This document shows positions 33,770 through 42,555 of a stretch of DNA of 64,000 nucleotides, piece after piece; position 1 is the first letter of the stretch, and each line of letters opens with the position of its first letter. Under the pieces are notes generated by a model. It did not search any database and had not been told where the DNA came from. It saw only the letters and a program-made list of their open reading frames with translations. The stretch covers positions 19,285-83,284 of the forward strand of contig JBIISM010000010.1 in NCBI GenBank assembly GCA_044341025.1. Reading direction: 5' to 3'. This stretch comes from JABMMZ01 sp044341025. GTDB lineage: Bacteria; Bacteroidota; Bacteroidia; NS11-12g; UBA955. The position numbers and the translations under genes were made by a program.

Positions 33770-35935
33770 ATGGCTAAAAAGAAACTAAAAACCCATAGGT
33801 TGGAGAGCGAAATACTAAAAGTACTTACCGAAAATCAAGGGAAAATCTTGAACCATAAGCAAATTTTTGCAAGGTTGGAATCCAGCGATTTGCCTAAAAG
33901 CGCAGAAGATATTTTGCCGATTTTATTGGAACTAACCGCCAGCAACAAAATTGGCCGCAAAGACACCTATAAATTTTACAAGCACAGCCCACGCAAAACC
34001 GTTCAAGGGCAAATTGATATCACCCGCAATGGCCGTGTTTTTTTGAAAGTTGAAGGGGTTGAAGACGACTATGTTGTAAACAATTCTCTGATCAATCTTT
34101 TGCCTTTTGATGTTGTCGAGGCTGAAGCTTCGCAAGCCAATAAAAAGAAATTAACAGCAGATGTGTTAAGTTTGGTTTCTCACAGCGACAGAATGTTTGC
34201 AGGGGTTTTACTTTTAAAGCAAAATACATGGTTGATCCAGCCAGATAATTCCCGTTTTCAAACCCCGTTTTCTGTTGATGCATCTCCGTTGTTTAAAGTT
34301 GGGAATAAAGTATTATTTAAAATAAAAGAATTTAGCCGCAACAAACATTATCCAACAGCTCAAATAGCAGAGGTACTTGGAAAGCCTGGAGAGCACAAAA
34401 CCGAAATGCATGCCATACTCGCTGAGTTTGGTTTGCCTGAGGCATTTAACGCGGAGGTGCAAGAAGCCTCTGATTCGGTAACGGAAGAAATTACAGCAAA
34501 CGATTTAAAAGGTAGAGAAGATTTTAGAAAGGTTTTAACCTTTACAATCGATCCAGATACAGCCAAAGATTTTGATGACGCCATTTCTTACAGAAAATTG
34601 GAAAATGGAAATTATGAAATCGGCGTGCATATTGCCGATGTCAGCCATTATGTTTTGCCAGATAGTGTATTGGACAAGGAAGCACTTAACCGTGCGACTT
34701 CTGTTTATTTGGTCGACAGGGTTGTGCCTATGCTTCCGTTTTCTTTGTCTGATATTGTCTGTTCTTTGGTTCCACACAAAGACCGCTTAACTTGCTCTGC
34801 TGTTTTTGAAATTAATGAAAGCTTTGAAGTGCTTAAAACGCATTTTGCAAAAACAGTCATTCATTCTGATAAGCGTTTCAGCTACGAAGAAGCACAAGAT
34901 ATATTAAATGCGGGTTCAGGAATTCATTTTGAAGAATTGGAGCACCTCAACCGTTTTGCAAAACATCTGTCTAAGAAGCGCTTTGCCGATGGCGCAATGA
35001 ATTTTGAGTCCACTGAATATAAATTTATGTTGGATGAGAATTTTAAACCGATTTCTTTGCAATTAAAAATTAGACAAGACACCAACAAACTTATAGAGGA
35101 ATTGATGCTCTTGGCCAACCGCTCGGTGGCTGAATTTGTTTATGAGCAAAAGCCAAGAAAGCCATTTGTATATCGAACGCACGACGAACCGTCTGATTTG
35201 CGCTTGCAAGAATTGAAACGATTTGTTGCCCGCTTTGGTTATAATATTGATATAGAAAATGAAAAGACCATTCGCCGTTCATTAAATAAGTTATCCGAGG
35301 ATGTGGAAGGCAAGCCCGAACAGGATGTGATAAGGACCATGAGCATAAGAAGCATGGCCAAAGCAACTTATACCAGCAACCGACCAAGCCATTTCGGTTT
35401 GGCCTTTAACCACTATACCCATTTCACCTCTCCAATTAGACGTTATCCCGATGTGGTTGTTCACCGTTTATTGTTTGCTTACTTGGATGGCAAAACCATG
35501 GAACAGGCATGCAATTGGAATATGGAAAAATTGGATTTTGCATGCAAGCAGAGTTCTAAAATGGAAATTCAAGCCTCTGAGGCTGAGCGTGCATCGATTA
35601 AATACAAGCAAGCTGAGTGGATGGAACAACAAGTTGGAAAACAATTTAAAGGTGTTGTTAGTGGTATGGCTGATTTTGGTATATTTGTCGAAATTAAAGA
35701 ATACAAATGTGAAGGAATGATTCGCTTAAGCAACATACCAGGAGACCATTATGAATTTGACAGTTATTTAATGGCGGTTGTTGGCAACAGGTCTCACCGC
35801 CAATTCAAAATGGGGGATGAAATTGATGTCATCGTTAGCGCAGCAAGTAAAATTAAAAGAACCATAGATTTAGAAATAATCTTAGACTCACAAAACCATA
35901 GTCAAAATGTCAGAAAACATCGTCGCTTCAGATAG
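33770..35935 (+). CDS. rnr: Ribonuclease R
   Basis: Processive 3'-5' exoribonuclease of the RNB family, about 721 residues. The GTG at 33764 is possible, but the ATG at 33770 is better spaced from the promoter. Order: an N-terminal winged-helix-like segment (SEILKVLTENQGKILNHKQI), cold-shock-like domains (GRVFLKVEGVEDDYVV), then the RNB catalytic block TFTIDPDTAKDFDDAISYR with the conserved aspartates. HYTHFTSPIRRYPDVVVHRLL and the C-terminal S1 domain (KGVVSGMADFGIFVEIKEY) follow, ending in a short basic tail. It degrades structured RNA and takes part in rRNA and tmRNA-linked quality control. Its 3' end overlaps the polyprenyl synthetase gene by 29 bases. Confidence 0.95.
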   Translation: MAKKKLKTHRLESEILKVLTENQGKILNHKQIFARLESSDLPKSAEDILPILLELTASNKIGRKDTYKFYKHSPRKTVQGQIDITRNGRVFLKVEGVEDDYVVNNSLINLLPFDVVEAEASQANKKKLTADVLSLVSHSDRMFAGVLLLKQNTWLIQPDNSRFQTPFSVDASPLFKVGNKVLFKIKEFSRNKHYPTAQIAEVLGKPGEHKTEMHAILAEFGLPEAFNAEVQEASDSVTEEITANDLKGREDFRKVLTFTIDPDTAKDFDDAISYRKLENGNYEIGVHIADVSHYVLPDSVLDKEALNRATSVYLVDRVVPMLPFSLSDIVCSLVPHKDRLTCSAVFEINESFEVLKTHFAKTVIHSDKRFSYEEAQDILNAGSGIHFEELEHLNRFAKHLSKKRFADGAMNFESTEYKFMLDENFKPISLQLKIRQDTNKLIEELMLLANRSVAEFVYEQKPRKPFVYRTHDEPSDLRLQELKRFVARFGYNIDIENEKTIRRSLNKLSEDVEGKPEQDVIRTMSIRSMAKATYTSNRPSHFGLAFNHYTHFTSPIRRYPDVVVHRLLFAYLDGKTMEQACNWNMEKLDFACKQSSKMEIQASEAERASIKYKQAEWMEQQVGKQFKGVVSGMADFGIFVEIKEYKCEGMIRLSNIPGDHYEFDSYLMAVVGNRSHRQFKMGDEIDVIVSAASKIKRTIDLEIILDSQNHSQNVRKHRRFR

Positions 35936-36884
35936 TTTTGAAGCGTATTTAATCTCTCATCCGTTTTTAGGGAAACCCGAAAACCTATACAATCCCATGA
36001 ACTATATCATGCAATTGGGAGGTAAAAGAATGCGTCCAAAATTGCTTTTGTTGGCTTATCAAAGTGTGAATGACCATCCTGGTAAAGACGTTTATCAATT
36101 GGCACTTTCAATTGAAGCTTTTCATAATTTCAGTCTTTTACACGATGATATTATGGACAATGCCCCTATCCGCAGAGGCAAAAAAACTGTTCATGAAGAA
36201 TGGAACACTGCCACTGCAATTTTGGCCGGAGATAATTTATTAATCCAATGCTATGATCTAATTCTTAAAACCAGTTTGCCGAATAAACCAGAACTTTTGA
36301 ATGAGTTTACCCTTATGGCAACGCAAGTTTGTGAAGGTCAACAAATGGATATGAATCTTCCTACACAAGAGCTTATTACAGATGAAGAATATTTGCAAAT
36401 GATTCGTTTAAAAACCGCGGTATTGCCAGCTTGCGCCCTCAAAATGGGTGCGCTTGCCGCCAACGCAAGCATGGATAGAGCAGATGTTTTTTACGATTTC
36501 GGTTTGAATTTGGGTATGGCTTTTCAATTGCAAGATGATTTTTTAGATACCTTTGGCAGCAGCGAAGAAACCGGTAAGCAGGAGGGTGGCGATATCATTG
36601 AAAACAAAAGAACATTGCTGTTCTTACACGCAATGCGCACATTGACTGGAAGCGATAAAGAGGAGTTGTTGCATTGGTTCAATGAGAAACCTGACAATCC
36701 TAGCAATAAAATTGATAGGGTTAGGACTTTGTTTAAACAAGCCCAAAGCGATCAGTTTTTAATGAACTTAAAAGCGGATTTCGAAATGCACGCACTTGCA
36801 AGTATTGATATTGCTTGCGAAAACTCGAGCAATAAAGCCCATGTATTGGCCTTGTTTGATTTGTTGAAAACCAGAAAAGCATAG
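35907..36884 (+). CDS. Polyprenyl diphosphate synthase
   Basis: 325 residues of the trans-isoprenyl diphosphate synthase family. The first Asp-rich motif is LLHDDIMDNAPIRRGKKTVH (DDxxD) and the second is FQLQDDFLDTFG (DDxxD). GGKRMRPKLLLLAYQ is the IPP-binding block. It condenses isopentenyl diphosphate with allylic diphosphates. The residues just before the first DDxxD (HNFSLLH) include bulky side chains, suggesting medium-length products, but the chain length cannot be fixed. The ATG at 35907 lies within the rnr coding end, so translation is coupled to rnr. Confidence 0.92.
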   Translation: MSENIVASDSFEAYLISHPFLGKPENLYNPMNYIMQLGGKRMRPKLLLLAYQSVNDHPGKDVYQLALSIEAFHNFSLLHDDIMDNAPIRRGKKTVHEEWNTATAILAGDNLLIQCYDLILKTSLPNKPELLNEFTLMATQVCEGQQMDMNLPTQELITDEEYLQMIRLKTAVLPACALKMGALAANASMDRADVFYDFGLNLGMAFQLQDDFLDTFGSSEETGKQEGGDIIENKRTLLFLHAMRTLTGSDKEELLHWFNEKPDNPSNKIDRVRTLFKQAQSDQFLMNLKADFEMHALASIDIACENSSNKAHVLALFDLLKTRKA

Positions 36885-36940
36885 TTTTTTCATGTCTTCA
36901 TATCGTTAACAAACGCTTTTAGTCCTCCCCAATTATTGTG

Positions 36941-36948
36941 TATATTTG
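36941..36948 (+). promoter_or_regulatory. -7 box TATATTTG for the DUF3817 gene
   Basis: Exact TAnnTTTG located 15 bases before the ATG at 36963. Confidence 0.5.
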
Positions 36949-36962
36949 TACCCATTAAGTTG

Positions 36963-37253
36963 ATGCAAATTATGGACAAACAAATTAGAAATTTTCTTTT
37001 AACAGGTAAAATAGAAGGGTATAGTTATTTAATTCTATTATTGGTTGCAATGCCCTTGAAATACCAATTTGACCTACCACAACCAGTGAAGATTTTTGGT
37101 ATGGTGCATGGTATTTTGTTTGTTTTGTTTATGCTAAGCATTGCAGCTTTAATTGGGGCTAAAAAATTGAGTTTTAAAAAGGCATTTTTTGCTTTTTTAC
37201 TTTCCTTAATACCTTTTGGAACGTTTTATTTGGAAAGGCTTATCAAAAAGTAG
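36963..37253 (+). CDS. DUF3817 integral membrane protein
   Basis: 96 residues from the ATG at 36963 (a second ATG is at 36972). Three membrane spans with the DUF3817 pattern: GKIEGYSYLILLLVAMPLKY, then FGMVHGILFVLFMLSIAALI and KAFFAFLLSLIPFGTFYLER. The EG-x-S/Y-x-L-L-L and M-x-HG motifs are characteristic. The function of the family is unknown; members are widespread and often monocistronic. The frame from the TTG at 36936 would place the promoter box inside the gene, so it is rejected. A hairpin terminator lies about 100 bases downstream. Confidence 0.85.
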   Translation: MQIMDKQIRNFLLTGKIEGYSYLILLLVAMPLKYQFDLPQPVKIFGMVHGILFVLFMLSIAALIGAKKLSFKKAFFAFLLSLIPFGTFYLERLIKK

Positions 37254-37357
37254 TTTAAAAAACATAAACTGTGAACAGTTCCACAGTTTTGCTCTTGCGC
37301 ATTGCTTGTTTAGATTAATTATTGATAAATTACATGCTCGAACTAGAGACAAAAAAA

Positions 37358-37381
37358 AGTCTCAGTTAATAAACCAAGACT
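37358..37381. terminator. Bidirectional intrinsic terminator
   Basis: A stem of about 10 pairs (including wobbles on one strand) with a 4-base loop, flanked by A8 on the left (37351-37358) and T6 on the right (37381-37386). Read on the minus strand it ends the PPIase gene with a T8 run; read on the plus strand it ends the DUF3817 gene. Confidence 0.7.
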
Positions 37382-37405
37382 TTTTTAGTGATTTATTGGT
37401 GGAGC

Positions 37406-37903
37406 TTAGTGGTCGTGTCCACCTGCACCGTGCACGTGTCCGTGCGATAATTCTTCTGCTAAGGCTTCGCGAACAGACACAATATTGCCTTTGAAGTTCA
37501 ATGCTTCATCTGCTAATGGGTGGTTAAAATCAATTTCAACTGATTCGTCAGTAAAACTTAATATAACGCCGTTCATAGGGTTTCCGTTTTGGTCTTGCAT
37601 TGGAACCATATTGCCAACTTGAACAATGTCTTGAGGCACATTTGGTCCAGAAAATACATCTCTAGGGATTGTTACAATAAACTCATCGTTAGAAACACCA
37701 TATGCATTTTCTGCTGTAATATCGAATTCAAAGCTATCGCCAGCTTTTAAGTTGTCTAAACCTTTGTCAAAATGTGGCAACGTTTGACCAATCCCATGTA
37801 TGAAGACAAATGGAGTTTCTTCTGTTGCGGTATCAACCACATCTCCGTTCTGAAGGGTTAAGGTATACGTTAGCGAAACCACCCTGTTTTTTTCTATTTG
37901 CAT
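37406..37903 (-). CDS. SlyD-like FKBP-type peptidyl-prolyl isomerase
   Basis: 165 residues from the ATG at 37903 (MQIEKNRVVSLTYTLTLQNG). A frame to 37930 adds residues not expected in the family. The FKBP domain is interrupted by an IF (insert-in-flap) chaperone domain, as in SlyD: TPFVFIHGIGQTLPHFDKGLDNLKAGD, then AENAYG and FNHPLADEALNFKGNIVSVREA. The C-terminus is histidine-rich (HGHVHGAGGHDH), matching the metal-binding tail of SlyD proteins. It catalyses proline isomerisation, acts as a folding helper, and may bind nickel or zinc. Confidence 0.9.
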   Translation of the reverse strand: MQIEKNRVVSLTYTLTLQNGDVVDTATEETPFVFIHGIGQTLPHFDKGLDNLKAGDSFEFDITAENAYGVSNDEFIVTIPRDVFSGPNVPQDIVQVGNMVPMQDQNGNPMNGVILSFTDESVEIDFNHPLADEALNFKGNIVSVREALAEELSHGHVHGAGGHDH

Positions 37904-38055
37904 ATAAAATATTTTGGGGCGCAATTTCATGCCAATTATTGTAAAAATGAAATTTATTTAACAATATTGCCCGCGTTTTCGACTAGTGTACCATTGTGTG
38001 TAGGCTTATGTACTATTTTTAATGTAATTTCGCCGCACCAAGTAATTTATCAATA

Positions 38056-39303
38056 TTGACTTTTAAAGATTTTAATTTCGACATCAAACTACAGGATAGC
38101 CTCGATTCTATTGGTTTTGAGAACCCAACTCCTATTCAAGAACAAGCCATCCCACTTATCCAAGAGGGTAGTGATTTGATTGCATGTGCCCAAACTGGAA
38201 CGGGTAAAACAGCGGCTTTTGTTTTGCCAATTATAGATGCGCTTTCGAAAAATGAAGTCGAAACCACATTTGCGCTAATCATTGTGCCAACTAGAGAATT
38301 GGCTCTTCAAATTGACCAAGCCCTCGAAGGTTTTGCTTATTTTACAGGCGTTAGCCATTTGGCTATTTATGGAGGTAGCGATGGTCAAGTTTTTGCCCGC
38401 GAAAAGAAAGCCCTTGTAGAAGGAGCCAATATAATTGTAGCCACTCCAGGCCGCCTTATGGCCCACTTAAATATGGGTTATGTTAAATTTAATGATATAA
38501 AATTTTTAGTTCTCGATGAGGCTGACCGCATGTTGGATATGGGTTTTGTTGATGATATTGTCAAAATCACAACCTATATACCAAGCCAACGTCAAACATT
38601 AATGTTCTCTGCAACCATGCCGGAAAAGATTCGCTCTTTGGCTAAGAAATTGCTTCAGAATCCTAAGGAAATCAGCCTAGCTGTTTCAAAACCAGCTGCA
38701 GGTGTAACCCAATTGGCCTACTTGGCTTACGATACCCAAAAGAACAAACTCATTACCTATTTGCTGAAAAACAAATCACACAGCAGTGTTATTGTTTTTG
38801 CCTCTACCAAACAAAAAGTTAAAGATTTAGAGCGCGATTTGCTTCGTGCACATTTTAAAATTGCAGCCATTCACAGCGATCTTGACCAATCCGAGCGCGA
38901 AGGTGCTTTGCGCCAGTTCAGAAACAAACAGCTTCAAGTTTTGGTTGCAACCGATATTCTGTCTCGTGGAATTGATATTGAAGACATTAGTTTGGTTATT
39001 AATTATGATGTGCCACACGATCCAGAGGATTACATACACCGTATTGGTAGAACTGCAAGAGCAGAGGCTAAGGGAATGGCCATCACCTTTATAAACGACT
39101 TTAACCAATACAAATTTGGAAATATTGAACAAATGATTGGTTATGAAATCGAAAAGGTTCCTATGCCTGATTTTTTAGGGAAAGGTCCTGATTACAATCC
39201 ATCTTCAAAGAATAAGCCTTTCAAGCATCCGAGTAAATTTCCAAATAAAAGGGTTTTTAAACCAAATGGCCCGAGAGACAATGGGCCAAACAATCCTAGT
39301 TAA
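38056..39303 (+). CDS. DEAD-box RNA helicase (RhlE-like)
   Basis: 415 residues starting with TTG (MTFKDFNFDIKLQDSLDSIGF); no in-frame ATG lies upstream, and the Q-motif position fits this start. Motifs: PTPIQEQAIP, AQTGTGKTAAFVLP, PTRELALQI, ATPGRLMAHL, VLDEADRMLDMGF, FSATMP, then ATDILSRGIDIEDI and YIHRIGRTARA. The short C-terminal tail is basic and proline/asparagine-rich (KPFKHPSKFPNKRVFKPNG). Such helicases act in ribosome assembly or mRNA turnover, often under cold stress. A TAATTTCG sequence upstream is a weak promoter candidate. Confidence 0.93.
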   Translation: MTFKDFNFDIKLQDSLDSIGFENPTPIQEQAIPLIQEGSDLIACAQTGTGKTAAFVLPIIDALSKNEVETTFALIIVPTRELALQIDQALEGFAYFTGVSHLAIYGGSDGQVFAREKKALVEGANIIVATPGRLMAHLNMGYVKFNDIKFLVLDEADRMLDMGFVDDIVKITTYIPSQRQTLMFSATMPEKIRSLAKKLLQNPKEISLAVSKPAAGVTQLAYLAYDTQKNKLITYLLKNKSHSSVIVFASTKQKVKDLERDLLRAHFKIAAIHSDLDQSEREGALRQFRNKQLQVLVATDILSRGIDIEDISLVINYDVPHDPEDYIHRIGRTARAEAKGMAITFINDFNQYKFGNIEQMIGYEIEKVPMPDFLGKGPDYNPSSKNKPFKHPSKFPNKRVFKPNGPRDNGPNNPS

Positions 39304-39318
39304 GAATAGAAATAGATT

Positions 39319-39795
39319 TTATTGGCTGATTTTTGAAAACAGCCAGTGGTTTTTTAGCGGGCATAAAAACCCATTTCGGTATTCACCTAGGTTTTGAACA
39401 CTGTTGTTGTAAAACAATGTTTGAGCGTTTATAATTCCTTTCTCGAATGCCTCTTGAACATCATTGTAATGTATGTCATTTATTTCACCATTGTCGAGAT
39501 AGATCATCTGCATACGTTCAAATAAACTGATTCCAAGCATTTCTGAAATCGATTTTAATAAAGCCACACTTTTGTCGATGCTGCATCCGCTGGCGGTGTT
39601 CAGTGATTCATCTACGGCCAAAATGATAAAACGATTCTGGACAAACTCAAACGAGGCTTTTAATTGCGAGTTGTGTGCGGTCCAATTCGAGCAAAAACTT
39701 TCGAACATAGGGCTGATGCTCTTAATCTCTCCATCGCTTAAATGTCTTTCAGCCTGGTATATCCAAATTTTACTTTCGTCACTGAGATGGTCCAT
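39319..39795 (-). CDS. Conserved Bacteroidota protein of unknown function (pheT-linked)
   Basis: 158 residues. It has a recognisable but uncharacterised pattern: DESKIWIYQAERHLSDGEI, NWTAHNSQLKASFEF, FIILAVDESLNTASGCSIDKSV, and FERMQMIYLDNGEINDI, ending PLKNHWLF. The SGCSID block with a central Cys is the most conserved part as I remember the family, which is often misnamed ABC transporter ATPase although no Walker motif is present. No signal peptide; probably cytosolic. One base separates it from the small coiled-coil gene upstream, so it belongs to the pheT operon. Confidence 0.75.
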   Translation of the reverse strand: MDHLSDESKIWIYQAERHLSDGEIKSISPMFESFCSNWTAHNSQLKASFEFVQNRFIILAVDESLNTASGCSIDKSVALLKSISEMLGISLFERMQMIYLDNGEINDIHYNDVQEAFEKGIINAQTLFYNNSVQNLGEYRNGFLCPLKNHWLFSKISQ

Positions 39796-39796
39796 A

Positions 39797-40087
39797 TTAC
39801 TGATGCATTAATGAAATGATTTTATCTACCTCGCCAATCATGTCATTGATTTTGAATTTCAAATCGCGGTTATTGCCCTGCTCGTCATTTACACTGTCTG
39901 CAATGCGTTTAATTTTAAGCTTTAACTCCAGTTCTTTGATGCTGCTGTTTTGGATTTCAATTATTCTTTTTAAACGCTCAAGTTCCTTGCTTTTTTTAGA
40001 TTCAGCCAACACAATTTCCTCATTTGCTTTTTTTAAGCGAATGATTTCTGATTTAATCTCTTGAAGTCTTTGCGCTAAGTGTTCCAT
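39797..40087 (-). CDS. Small coiled-coil protein downstream of pheT
   Basis: 96 residues, nearly all heptad-patterned: MEHLAQRLQEIKSEIIRLKK, then LERLKRIIEIQNSSIKELEL, with a conserved-looking C-terminus LKFKINDMIGEVDKIISLM. Its ATG overlaps the pheT stop (TAATG at 40089-40085). Bacteroidota commonly carry such a small coiled-coil gene right after pheT, often followed by zapA. Here zapA is absent and the SGCSID-type gene follows instead. A role in division or the cell envelope is suggested only by that context in other genomes. Confidence 0.7.
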   Translation of the reverse strand: MEHLAQRLQEIKSEIIRLKKANEEIVLAESKKSKELERLKRIIEIQNSSIKELELKLKIKRIADSVNDEQGNNRDLKFKINDMIGEVDKIISLMHQ

Positions 40088-42408
40088 TATTTTCTAATTA
40101 TTGCGTTCAATTCAGTTTCAAAGGCACTTATCAATGTTGACATTATTGGATCAATGTCGGAGTCGCTCATCGTTTTTTCATTGTCGTACAATTCAATACT
40201 AATGCTCATTGCTTTTTGATTGGCCTCCAAAGGTTTGCCTTCATATATGTCGAAGACATTGCATTCGACAATTTTAGGGCCCCCTTTTTTATTGACAATG
40301 TTTTGAACTTTTTCGAAATAAATGTCTTTTGACAGCACCAAGCTTAAGTCGCGACGCACAATAGGAAATTGTGGTATTGGCTGTAGCACGAATTCTTTCT
40401 TTTGTTTCAGTAGTTTTGCCCAATCTAAAACCGCAAAAAACACTTTGTCTTTGATGCCAAATTTTTGCAATAAGTTTGCTTCTACTTCTTCAATATTGTA
40501 TTCGAAGGATTTTACACCAAATAAATCGATCGTTTTTTCACAAATCGATTTAATGAAATAATAATCAACTGCTGCTGATTTGTTCTCCCAACTTTCATTG
40601 GTTTTATTTCCAGAAGCAATAATAATTAACTGGTCTTGCTCCTTAAATCCTTTTTCTTTGTTGCTGTATATTTTACCGAATTCGAAAAAATGGGTGTTGC
40701 TTTGTTTTCTGTTTTTGTTGTAAGCAATCGATTCTAAAGCGCCGTAAAGCATAGATGAACGCATAACATTCATTTCTGCACTAAGTGGGTTGGAAAGATA
40801 TACTAGGCCAGATTTGTCCTCGTACAACTTGTCTGAACTTAAAGAATTGTTCATAATCTCCATAAATCCATTTGCTTTCAAAAGCTCAGCAATTTTTACT
40901 TCGCCCTTTCTTTGTCTGTTGTCTGATTTGTAGTTTAATGATACTTGTAAATTTCTTTGTAATGGAATATGCTCAAAACCGTAAATACGAATGAGTTCTT
41001 CCACAACATCAATCTCGCGCGTTACATCGCCTTTAAATCGAGGAACATCTAATTGGAAAGCCTTGTTGTCTTTGCTTATAATTTTAATGCCCAAGCCAGT
41101 TAAAATACTTTCGATTTTGGTGTCTGGGATGTCAATTCCTGTGATCTGCTTAATTTTTTCAATTCTCAGCTCAATTTTAAAAGGTTCTAAAACTGAAGGG
41201 TAAACATCGTAAACTTGACTTGCAACATTTGCCCCAGCGAGCTCAATGAGCAAATTACTTGCCCTTAAAATTGCAGGTATACACATTTCTGGATCGGTGC
41301 CTCTTTCAAACCTGAAACTAGAATCGGTATTCAAGGCATGTTGCTTTGCGGCCTTTCTTACTGCATCGGGCGAAAAATAAGCACTTTCTATGAAGATGGT
41401 TTTGGTGTCTTCTGTAACACCTGAAAACGCACCACCATAAACACCCGCCATGCACATTGCTTCCTCGGAATTGTAAACCATCAATTCGTGCCCGTGTAAA
41501 TTTCTTTCAACGCCATCAAGGGTGGTGAATTTCTCTTTGTTGTTGCGCTTAACCGTTATTTTTTGTCCTTTTATTTTGTCGAAATCAAACGCATGCAAGG
41601 GTTGCCCCAATTCATGGAGTACAAAGTTTGTAACATCAACAATGTTGTTTATTGGTCTTAGTCCTATGCTGTTTAAGCGGGTCTTTAACCAATCAGGACT
41701 CTCTTTAACTCTTATGTTTTCTAATATGATTCCACTGTAACGCGGGCACGTTTTGTTGTCTTCAATTTCAATTTGTATGGCTTTGCTGTTGCTGCTTGGT
41801 GCCGATTCATTTGTTTTGATTTGCAAGGGGATGTCTAGAACTGTCGATAATTCGCGCGCAACGCCCAAATGGGAGGCCGCATCACCGCGGTTGGCAGTTA
41901 GTCCAATTTCAAACACCACATCACTTTCAACTTTAAAATAGTCACTAAGTTTTGATCCCAGTTCTAAGTTTTCTGGCAGAATTAACAATCCGGCATGGCT
42001 AGCACCTAAGCCGATTTCATCCTCAGCACAAAGCATTCCTTCACTTTGTTCACCTCTTATTTTTGCTTTTTGAATGGTGAATGGCTCACCCGCACTTGGG
42101 GTAATCAAAGTACCAACTGGAGCAACTATAACTTTAATGCCCGCGCTTACATTGGGCGCTCCACATACAATATTTAACAAGGTGTCTTGTCCGATATCGA
42201 CAGTCGTTAAGTTTAACTTGTCTGCATTTGGATGCTTAACACAAGTTTTTACTTCACCCACCACTAGGCCTCTAAGGCCACCTTTGATGGAATCAACATA
42301 TTCGTAATGTTCAACTTCTAATCCGGTAGCGGTTAAAATTGCTTCAATCTCTTCAGGAGTCTGGGTAAGCGGTATCAGGGTTTTAAGCCAGTTTAATGAT
42401 ATCTTCAT
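40087..42408 (-). CDS. pheT: Phenylalanyl-tRNA synthetase beta subunit
   Basis: 773 residues of the bacterial PheT type. N-terminal MKISLNWLKTLIPLTQTPEEIE, then the tRNA-binding (EMAP-like) domain LVVGEVKTCVKHPNADKLNLTTVDIG, and the B3/B4 editing region with NIVDVTNFVLHELGQPLHAFDFDKI. The B5 domain follows (PFKIELRIEKIKQITGIDIPDTKI), then the synthetase-like core (LIRIYGFEHIPLQRNLQ) and the C-terminal ferredoxin-like anticodon-binding domain (FPIVRRDLSLVLSKDI). It forms an alpha2-beta2 enzyme with PheS, which is not in this window. It heads an operon with the two small genes downstream. Confidence 0.97.
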   Translation of the reverse strand: MKISLNWLKTLIPLTQTPEEIEAILTATGLEVEHYEYVDSIKGGLRGLVVGEVKTCVKHPNADKLNLTTVDIGQDTLLNIVCGAPNVSAGIKVIVAPVGTLITPSAGEPFTIQKAKIRGEQSEGMLCAEDEIGLGASHAGLLILPENLELGSKLSDYFKVESDVVFEIGLTANRGDAASHLGVARELSTVLDIPLQIKTNESAPSSNSKAIQIEIEDNKTCPRYSGIILENIRVKESPDWLKTRLNSIGLRPINNIVDVTNFVLHELGQPLHAFDFDKIKGQKITVKRNNKEKFTTLDGVERNLHGHELMVYNSEEAMCMAGVYGGAFSGVTEDTKTIFIESAYFSPDAVRKAAKQHALNTDSSFRFERGTDPEMCIPAILRASNLLIELAGANVASQVYDVYPSVLEPFKIELRIEKIKQITGIDIPDTKIESILTGLGIKIISKDNKAFQLDVPRFKGDVTREIDVVEELIRIYGFEHIPLQRNLQVSLNYKSDNRQRKGEVKIAELLKANGFMEIMNNSLSSDKLYEDKSGLVYLSNPLSAEMNVMRSSMLYGALESIAYNKNRKQSNTHFFEFGKIYSNKEKGFKEQDQLIIIASGNKTNESWENKSAAVDYYFIKSICEKTIDLFGVKSFEYNIEEVEANLLQKFGIKDKVFFAVLDWAKLLKQKKEFVLQPIPQFPIVRRDLSLVLSKDIYFEKVQNIVNKKGGPKIVECNVFDIYEGKPLEANQKAMSISIELYDNEKTMSDSDIDPIMSTLISAFETELNAIIRK

Positions 42409-42523
42409 CAGGTCTGCGAAGATAATAAATAAAAAAACAACTCAAGCAAGGGTTTAATGCACATCTTCTAACACACAACTGTTCAATTAAGTAATAACTG
42501 ACCAAGCGCATTTGCCATTTCAC

Positions 42524-42531
42524 TAATTTTG
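42524..42531 (+). promoter_or_regulatory. -7 box TAATTTTG for the di-haem peroxidase
   Basis: Exact TAnnTTTG, 24 bases before the ATG at 42556. It overlaps the TTG at 42529, which excludes that codon as the start. Confidence 0.5.
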
Positions 42532-42555
42532 TTGAGATTTGCTGCAAATAATTTC

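Noticed and set aside
39319..39795. ABC transporter ATPase (a name used for homologues)
   Set aside because: No Walker A, signature or Walker B motif is present in the 158 residues.
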